NCBI GenBank assembly: GCA_022457155.1
Contig: JAJGOT010000157.1
Location: forward strand, 531,001-595,000
From: Cladopsammia gracilis
Taxonomy: Eukaryota > Cnidaria > Anthozoa > Scleractinia > Dendrophylliidae
Direction: 5' to 3'
DNA length: 64,000 nt
Shown: piece after piece, positions 48,301 to 58,800 of the stretch
How the letters are laid out: each line of letters starts with the position of its first letter
Position numbering within the stretch: the first letter of the stretch is position 1
Translations under genes and position numbers: made by a program
The notes under the pieces: model-generated
Told to the model about the DNA's origin: nothing
The model's input: only the letters and a program-made list of their open reading frames with translations
The model's database searches: none

Positions 48301-51300
48301 AATTCTTAAACAAATTGCCTGCCTTCCCATGGATCCATCGCTCTTCCAAACAAAATCCTGCGGGAAGTCTGGATAATCTACAGATTAAAACCAGTTGACC
48401 ATTAAGCAGAAAACATCGAACGACACCTTGCAGTCTTAAGTATGATTAATAATCACTGTTTTTGAATGGATTTATTAACTTTGATTGCCGCATTAAAGGA
48501 GTACAGCTTCTTCCAGAAATATTGTCATACAGAAGCGTTGAAGTGTACGAGACAAGATCGAAAGAGAGTATGGGTTGTAATAAAATAGTGAGTCCATCTT
48601 TGAATACTTATGACAAAAAACAACACGAAAGAAGTTGTTTCCAAAGCTTCTTATCAAAATAAATTTAAATTTAGTCAGCAGAAAAATAGCGACAAAAGTA
48701 AACAAAGAATTATTCTAATTACCAGCAAAGCACATCCTTCACATACAAAACAAATCGTAGACTTCTTTCCGACAGGTCTGAAAACAACACAACAGCTTCG
48801 AATATCGAAATTCGAAATGCAGAATATGAACAGCAGGTAATGCCTACTGGCTGAAATTTGCGTAACAACGTAAATTATTGCGCTATTGATATTTTTTTCA
48901 ACTGACTTGTCAACAAAACACATCCAATCACACAGAAGCATGAAGAGATGGCCCGCCGGTTACGTTAATTAATACCCAGAATACCTCGCGGTATTGTCGA
49001 GTACACTTTGACACTTCGATATGACAACCTTTTTCGAAAAAGCTGTTTGTCAACAGAAGTAAAAAGGCAAAAAATATGTTACTTTGGACTCGAGTGTACC
49101 ACGTCAACTGCTACTATTCATACAGTCAGCTTTTCTGCAAACAATATTCTGCTCATACGCAGTTATCTCTTGAATTTATTTATTTATCTAGAAAACAACA
49201 GTAAAAAATAATAAACAATATAAAAAAATTCTTAACCACTGTCAACAATGAACCAACCTGGGCATTTGTATAACAGCTTCGCTTGTCTTATATCCAGAGG
49301 GCTCAGATTTGTGTTTCCAAACTTCTTCACAGATGGGTTACGTGCCACTATGGTAGGTTGACCGTTTTTGGAGAACGCTCTTGCACCGTAATGCATGACG
49401 GACTTGTGATCGTACTCTACACCCAAACTGTCAATCTTTCGGTGGCTGTACTTATCAAATGCAAACTTGAATTCTAAAAAGAATATAATCGCAAAAATGT
49501 TTTATTCAAGAACAATGTTCGGACAGTAGTGTTTGCAGATAGTTTGTGTAAATGTCCTGTCTTGCGCCTGTCAGACGACGTTAAGAGATAAACTAGCACA
49601 TGAACTCCTGACTAGCATTGCTTTCAAATGTGTATCTTGAAGGATTACACGTCTCTAGTAAAATCGAATACTATTGCGTTTAATTTCATGATTTGCCTTT
49701 TCAATGTCTTGTAAATACAATATAATAATTCGATGACAATCATGATGCAGGGAGTGGTGGGTTTAAAGACATTCAACTACTGTAAGTTACACAATACTTA
49801 ATATGATAAAAAAAATAGGTATAAAATATATACAATCCCTCGACTATACTGAGTTGAACTGTTGTAGACTCCAAACTTACTAGGTATAATATTCTCGTCC
49901 TTTATTGTTATATAGTTATCTCTGTCAGGCCTATTCTGCTCGTGCCAAAAACCAACCAAATGCCCCAGTTCATGCACTACAATCCCATGATGTGCGCAGC
50001 CTCGGCCCAGGGACGTAGTCTGTCTTCCGCCTGTTCGGCCAACATCGGAGTTACACCTTGGTGTAGGAAGAACAAAGTGTCACAATTAAATATAGACAGA
50101 TCAAATGGTCGAACACCCAAAGTGGAATTTAAAAAAGTATGTTGCTAATTCAAACGGTCCTGCTACTTTTCGTAAACACGCTTTAAAATAATAGGAACTA
50201 AATAGTTATTACTAAATAGCTCTATTGCCTAACACGGGAACCGTAACTTATAAACAAATGAAAAAGAAAAAGTAATTTCTGATAATCTTGATTGGCATAA
50301 ATTAATATTTTGCCGGCACGGTGGGGGTAATAGTGTAATGCGTGGGGGCTCACGGTTCGCGAGTTTGAAAATGAGTCCGTGGATAGATTTGTGTCATTCT
50401 ACGGTCAGCCTCGCTGTAGACTGCGAGCCGTCTTATATTTTTCTTTTAGTCAGTTCGGTGAGCACGCGAGCGGCGAAGCTACCAAGCGCGTGGATCGAGG
50501 GCATCGACTAACTAAAAGAAAAATAAGAGACGGCACGCAGTCTAGCCTCGGTGCGTTAATTACTTACCAAAAAAGTTAAATTTTTTCTTTTTTTTTTTCT
50601 TTTTGTCAAGTGAAGTCGTCTTAGTTGTTTATTGAATTACCTTGAGAGTTATTATCGACAGGTTTAAGTGCATGTTTTACTCGTTTACTTTCTTAATTAA
50701 AATACCTTAAAATAGTGAACTGTTGAACAAGTTTCTGTTTTTTAACAAGTTTAGATATCAACCTCGTTCCCAGGGTGTTCTCCTTCCTGTCCCTCTCTCG
50801 CTCCAGGGGACGGGAAGGAGAACACCCTGGGAACGAGGTTGGTTTAGATATCTGCTTGTTAGTCGGGTTGATACATCACTTATGAGCATAAATTACTATT
50901 TACAAATAAACCTATACAACGAGAAAAGTTTCTTTTTTTGTAAAATAACACTCACCCCTCGCCGTAATAAAATTCTACATAATCTGATTGATTTACTCTT
51001 TCTTCAAATTTAATACAGGTGTACTTTTCCCATTCTGCCATCGCATCTTTTAACAACTGACGGATTTTGCTGGATTCAGCTGAAATAAAAAACGGTGCTA
51101 GTAAGACAATAAATCAAATTGTAAATCCGTTACTGTAAGTAACTTTCCTCAAAAACAATAGAGTGATAATCGCCGTTTTAATAGGTCTGGGTAAGCATCG
51201 TTAATCTGGTTGGTTAAGCGTCTTGTAATTCGTCTAAAGACTGGCATAAGACGGAATATGTCTCCAGATTGTTAATGCGTCTAGATGGGCTATCGGTTTT

Positions 51301-52846
51301 AGTGCGTCTTGAAAGATACACTTAGCAATTGTCCATCTTCAAGCACAATCCGTCTAGTGCCTTTCTTTATACTACCAGATAGACCACAGTTTTTTGCCTA
51401 AACTCGTCCCAGACGGACAATGCGTGGGCTTCAAGTATTCTCAGGAAACAATTGCATAAGAGAATTGGTGTTTGTTATCATAACAAACCTTCCATTTAAT
51501 GGTCAAACACCTCTATCTAATCAAGTTTAGCACCGATTTTCTGTGAAAAAAGAAAGGCATATGTAGGCCGCTATAAGAAGTAATTAGCGCGCAATAGTTT
51601 TCCGGAAAAAGTTTGAACACGTTGCTCATTGCAAAACCGCGTCTCATCATATTTTTTACTTACGGATGCTGTAAGCTATGGTGTAAGGTATAACTCCCCC
51701 GGGCCACAGACTCGTTTTATCTCGTATGGGGGCAGAGCCGTCACGCCCTATCACTCCGACATTTTTCCGCGGGATTTTCATGTCCACCTGCCACATCCCT
51801 CCATTTTGGTAACTCGCTGCAAACAAAAACCCATGTAAAATGTCGAGATTAGTGCAGTTAACTTCATAACTACTGTAGTCTCCTCCGCAAGCAACGCTGG
51901 AGTCTGAGGCAAAAAAAGAATGTTCTGGGATCTGGGGAAAAGGAAACATAAGAAAAGGTGGGTAGCGGCTGAGGAAATGAGTGGGATTTTTGTCCACGCC
52001 AGTTTCCTTTTCCATCTCTTCAGGATTGGTTTTCACTGCGACGCAAGCACAAGAGTGAAAATTGTGCGCCAAGTGAAAACAAACATTGACCCAGTCTTCA
52101 GCAAACGAAATCACTAAAGCAACATCAATCTGTGATCCTTTCTTGCACTAGAGGTAATGTACTACGGCATCGGATTCTATATGGCATAACTTTTAAGATG
52201 TAAGGATTGCAAAGAATAAAACACACCCCAAAATTATAATAATAATACTGATTAAGGTTGGGAAATAGTGGTGAAGAAAATAGGGATTTAAAAAAGATTC
52301 AAAAGCTAGTGTAACGGAAATTAAACGCGGATTCGTCGATGTTTATTATATGTTTTTAGTACAAAAAAGTTTTGTTTTGATTTTGATTTTCTCTTGTCTG
52401 GTATTCATTATCTTTCGACAAAGGAAAGAAAAAGAACACAAATGGATAATTTCCAAAAGACTCATAAGTGTGTACAATAACATGTTTCGTAGCATGGCCT
52501 CAACAAAGCTTTCATCAAAATTTACTAAAAGAACTTTCCCATTCTCGTTCCCAGAGTCGTCTGGCCCTCATAGCTGCCGCAGCCTGAGTACGAGGACCAG
52601 GGGATTTTCCCGCGATAGTGCGTCCCTACGCCAGGGAGCTTCGACGAATGCTTTTATTGGCCGAAGATAAAACAGTCCCCTGTACTAACCGCTTTCACAA
52701 GCATAATGCGAACGCAAGCACAAGAAAACGGCAGATATTTATCCCTGTGTTAATGTTTGCCAGTCGGGCCTGTTTTCACTTAAACATAAACGCAGGCCTT
52801 ACTCGTCCTTACTCTTTCCCTTTATCTCTCTTGTCCAAAACATGCG

Positions 52847-52880
<34 letters not shown>

Positions 52881-55800
52881 GGGGGGGGAGGAGCACTAAC
52901 ACGTTACTGTGGATGTTTTGATCGTTTTGCTCATGACAAGGTATTATTAATTTTCTTATACAAAAATGTAAATGTGAAGGGGGAAAAAAAAACAACTTCA
53001 GATGACAAAACATAATAAACTTAGGGCGCGTTTTTTTGGGACATATTCTGGCCATTCCAAAAACAGAATACCTCAAGCTATTGCACCTATTCCTCTTGTA
53101 AAATATGTAAAGAAGTCGCTACTTTGACCATGTGTACCTGGAAAAATTTTGCCTTGTGAGAATGTAAACAACAGTTTTGTTAGCGTATTCTGATTTATTA
53201 AAGAATGATCAGAATATGTCCCCAAAAAACGCGCCCTTAGTGTTGAGAAATCGTGCTTTGTCATTATCTCGCAGATCCTTGTCTCTAAAATGTTTAATTG
53301 CTTGTTCGTGACAATTGTTTCTTAATCTGTTTTCTGTTGTCGTCAAGATTTTCTAAGAACATAAAGGAATTTTATGGATTGAACTCTAAACTGTCGTATT
53401 AAGTGTTGTTCAACATGCTGTACCCACATTTTTGAACATTATTAAAAGTGCAAAATGCTGCTCATACAGCGAAGACAACGAAGAAAACCTATCCCTACAT
53501 ATCTGTTTCTATAGGAAATATTTCATTTGTGGATCAAGTTATTTCGAACGTGACTTTTGCTTTCGAAATTTACTGAAGAATGTGATTAAAGAGGATATTC
53601 TCCGTGATGATCTATAATTTCATAAGCCTTGGTCGTAAATCGTGTTGTAAATAATAAGCCAAAGATTTAAAAATTGTTTATAAAAACAACACTGTAGCGT
53701 TTGTTCATAAGCTTACATTCTGAGAACCTTATTTCTAACTAGAATGACTTTTTATTTGCACTGCAACACCACCCTACCCTCAGCAGTGATAACAAGATTT
53801 TAAAATCATTTTTTTAAATGCTGAAATCTTGTTATCACTGTTTTGTGGTCTTTATTCCACAGGAAATAACGACACGTGGATACTTTGTATCCGTGTACCG
53901 TACCCTCATTTATACGCCCCCTTAAAAACACACTCCATATTATTGAACGGTCAGAAAATAAGTTAATGTCTCTTGGGTTTATGGGGAGGGAATGTTTATT
54001 CACAACATTCAGTTATTTTAGGAATGTAACAATTTCTGATTTGCTTTTTAAGTCATTAAGGTTTTAACTGAGTTTGTAAAATGGCGTTTATTGGAAGAAA
54101 AACGGTATTGCATGTTTGATTGACCGTTTTGTAGACGTTTAAAGCATAATTTTTACAGCAGAAACCTGGATTATTTTAAATATGGATATGTATACCTCTG
54201 TTAATTGTAAGACCTTCTAATAACATTATTTTTAAAGACCTAATAACATGGATATGTTTTGATACAAGGAATTGTCTCCATGAAATAGTGCATACGAAGA
54301 TAGTCTGTCCATCGTTGTCCCTGTGTATTAGTTCGTAAATACTCTCCAATCTTTTGGACCAGTTACAAGTGAAAGAACAAAAGGTTACTCAGCCAAATAA
54401 GATAAGATTGCTATTGTCGTGTGTATTCTTGACCTCCTTAGCGCCTTTCGTAATCCAATCAATGAATGAATAGCGCTTTGCAAGACTTTAACTGTCGCTT
54501 TTCGTGTACCCCTCTTTTTGAGTAAAGGTAAAAGGACGATTTTATTTGAGAATTTGAATTGATTATTTTAGTGACATTCAGCGTCTTAGTCGGGTAATAA
54601 CTTGACTTTTTGAAACACTTTTGTGCGGTACTTTAGGTGATTTTTAATTCCGGCGTCAAAAACTTTAATAGGTTTTGCTTTTAATTGGCACGATCTAAAA
54701 TAAACGCAATGTTTTAAATAAAGAACCAAAAATGCCGACTGGAAAATTGTTTGCAGCATTCAAAGAGCGTGAACTGGAAAGAATTATAACAGTAAACAAC
54801 TGGGGGTAAAGAGATAAACAAGTCGTCAGTGCGACGTGATGCAGCTGAAAGACCGGATGACATTATTACGTGATTATCTGCAGCAAATGGAAATTTAGCA
54901 TACATGTTTAATAGTTCGTGTAAAGGATCTGTTTGCAACTCTCTTATCCACAGTCAATTCTTATAACCTCTCGAAGGGGAAATTCATTTGCAGCACACTT
55001 ATAATTGGCGCATTTGTCCATGCAAAGGATATACAAATAATAGACACTTAGCACGGACTATTGTGGCAGCTCTAGGCGTGTGCTGCATACAAATCCAGCC
55101 ACTGAAAAGGACTTGCAGTGTTATTCCAATGGAAGACACGTACATATCTGAGGCCCTGGCGGGGGGGGGGGGGGGGGAGGGTTTGCTCCCGTGTCGCTTG
55201 TCTGAATTTTAAAATGTCTCGTGTCGGTTAGACTGCAAAACAGTCGGCGGCTCGCTCGCAAAGGCGCGAAGCGCCAAAAGCTTCTGAAGCGTGGATACTC
55301 GCGCGCGAAGCGCGCGAGCCTCACACGGGCGTGTTAGCGTCTCTCTCCAGTCCCACTCTCCATATTCACACTCGCTCAAAGACCGCGCGCATTCATATGG
55401 TAACGCAAAAAATACGACTGTTAAACAGTCTACGTGTCGGTGTTTTATCAATGTTTCACGTTGCTGTCGGAAATTGAACGAACATTTGTCTTTTGTCGCA
55501 ATTTCATTTTAAGTGCTGTCGCTACTTTTTGGGTCATGTCGCCTGTCGGAATTTACCCTGGCAGGGCCTCATATCTACCAGGCTCTTGGCACTGAGTTCT
55601 AGAGGCTTCGTCCCAAGCGTATAGACCACAAAAATAAACATAAATTCAAAACTGCTCATTCCCGGCATAGTAAATCGAACCCAATCGAACTAAATTTCAA
55701 TCGAACTCAATCGAACTCAATCGAACTCAATTCATGGATTGAGTTCGATTGAGTTCGGCAATCGAACGAAATCGAACTCATTGAAAAGAAAAAAAATCAA

Positions 55801-58800
55801 TCGAACCCAATCGAACGTTCGATTTCTCGTGATTTGTGTAAAACAGGCGTTGAAAATCCATAACCAGATCTTGGAAGCTCGAGTTGCTTCAGCCCGGATT
55901 GTAGTTCGATTTTCGAACGTTCGATTTAACATGCCGGGCTCATTCGATAAGCAGTTTAAGGTTACAGTGTACCTTCAGATCGAAAATTTATTGAAAATTT
56001 TTTGGGCGTCAAAATAAAGTTTACAGAATGAACTTTCATCCAAAAAATAATTATCGAAAAATAGTGAAAATTGACGGAGAAATCACTTTTGTGGGCGGAG
56101 TTTGTTTAAGAAGCGAGATGTTTTTTAAGCGCTGTTTTCTCAAAGTTAATTTTTCGCTTGTTGGGGACACTTTAAAGAGCTACAACTCAAAGGGAATTTG
56201 TTCGATTTTCCTCAAATTTGGACAGAAGCTAGGCTAACATATAATCAACAAAAACTTATCGGCGAATTTCTTAATTTCGAAACCTTTTTCGTCAAGAGCC
56301 ATTTCCGTGCGATCATTCCAATTTTTTTCTCCCTTTTTCGAAAATATTCTGTAACTTTTCACTGCAATTGAATATGGGAAATCGCCGACACGGTTTTTTA
56401 GCGCTTTGTGTCCGGAAACTCGAGAACAAATCAAATTAGCAAAATACAATAATCACTTTGAGTTATAGCGTTTTAAAGCTGATTCGGACGTTCGAATTTA
56501 GATGTCGTAAAAAATTCGACAATTCATTTTATTACCAAATGGTTCCATATTTAGATAGCCAGCTCTATAAGCTTTAATTTGATATCTGGGTTTAGGTATA
56601 TTAAGTGTATCCTTAAGACGCTAGAGTTGTTATACTGGAGACACCCCCGAAGGTACACTGTAACCTTAAGGCCTGGAAAATATGGTTGACACTTAATATC
56701 TTCGGCTAGATTGCTTAGACCAAGTTGAAATTTTCCATGAATGTACGTAAATCTTGATGTCTTCGTCTGCCTTAATGCATAAGTTTGGTCACGTGACATG
56801 TCACGTGATCAAAATTTTAAAATAAAGCAAATTGGCGATATGGCAGCGAATTTTATTTGTATAGTTGAATGAATTGGCTTTACTGATGGAGGTTTAACAA
56901 ATCTAACCTTCTACGTTTGGAATTGATTGTCCTCCAGTTTTAAAATTACAGTTATAGATAATCAGAGGTTGAATTTTGGACTTAAAAGTGACCTTTGTCC
57001 TCTCAATGTTTTTAAGGAACAATGGACGATCATTCCAAACGTGAAGGGCTGGAAATATTTAATCTGCATCAGAAAAACGTTTTTATTTTCTCTTAAATCC
57101 GTCACCAATTCGTCAAATATTTGCTATTTTAAGAAAAATGGTCACGTGACATGTCACGTGACTTATGGGAAAGCGAGCCAAATTTCGATTCAGTTCCATG
57201 CCCCGTGTTAAAGTTATCCCGAATAAACTGTTTTTCCTGATTAAAGCCTTTGACCCAGGCCTTAAACTACTTTCAAGAGTGTTGAGCGGAGGTTGGGTTC
57301 TGGTAATGAATGAATCTTATGTTTGTTCCTTGTTCCTGCAGTTTCATGTTTTATCACTCAAGATAGATAACATCTTTCGAGTATGGTTTAATATAAGCAG
57401 CCCACTTGAATAAGTCAAAACTGGACATAATTGTCTTGATTATGATGAAAGGAGACCCTGATCTCGCGTTAAAACATTGTCACCTTCATCGGAGGTAAAA
57501 AATAAGAACTTCTTTGTTCGTTTTTGGATACTCAACGGTCATCAACATTGAACGGTCCCTTCTACTCCAGTATTCAAGAGGCATCCGTGTCTAAAGTGGT
57601 TTTAAGTCAACAAAAGAAAACAACTTTTAACTTGAATTGTTTATCATTCTAAAACTCGGACTCCTTCCAACTGCTGAGTGATATAAAAGATCAAATATGG
57701 GAGCCTGTTAATCTCAAGGACAAAGTAACCTTCCTTAACCATTTCGCTCAAACCTTGAGCCGTTTAACTAGTTACATTGGCGTCTTGGATCTGACAGTCT
57801 GCGACCACCCAAATGAGAATATTTTCGCGGGTATTTTGCAAAATAAAATTAGTATTTACATCAGATGAAAAAAAATTATGAGCCAGGTGATACACTAGCT
57901 GTAACCCCAATATTCCCTTTCTGGCAAGGTGACAAAATATGAGATAACATGTTACTTTAAGACCTTTATTCTTCGTATCAATTTCCGTTTGAACACAGGA
58001 GTTTGTATTGCTGATATTTACGTGAGCTCATGCGATAAAAGTGCACATACTGTATTTGACGAGGAATAATAAAATGGATGTAATATCCTTACAAACTAAA
58101 ATTCTTGAATAATGAAAAACCGTACTAATCCAGTTAATGAATTTCCAACATGAAAGGAAAACAATGAATGAGATTCGCGATAATACAATAAAAGGCCGGA
58201 TAACTTACGCAATTTGCGTTAGTCTTCTATTCATGACAAAGTGATTTTAGTCTCAGGCAAAATTTGGCCAAATTAAGTTTAAATAAATGTCACCAACACT
58301 AGCATATTGAAACTGAAGTGCTGTCTCGTGTTCGATAATGAACTGTTTATTTATATAAATACCCTGCAAATCGACCGCAAAATTTTAAAACTCCGTATCA
58401 AAATGACGATTAAATTTCTAAATCATTTCCGAGATTTTTGTGTAAAATATTACAGTTGGACGATTGCGATATCTTGCATTTGGTGAAATATAATCCAAAG
58501 TGTAACTGTTGATAGAGCTTGATAACTTTAAACCCAAACAATTTACACTTTTGACCACGTTTGTTGAGAGTTTTCGTTCCCACAAGAACGCAATTATCAT
58601 AAGTACCGAGCACGCCGCTTTAAAAAAATGAAGTATGCATATACACAGGTAAAAAAACCGCCAGACAGTCCTAACCAGATTTTGTCGGCGCCTCAAAGAT
58701 ATTTCTCGCTATCGAAACGCGCTTAAGCTGACACTGAAAGGGCAATGTTTGTGTTTCTGAGCTATCATGTGCGGTTCAGACGAATAATTCTGACCAACTA

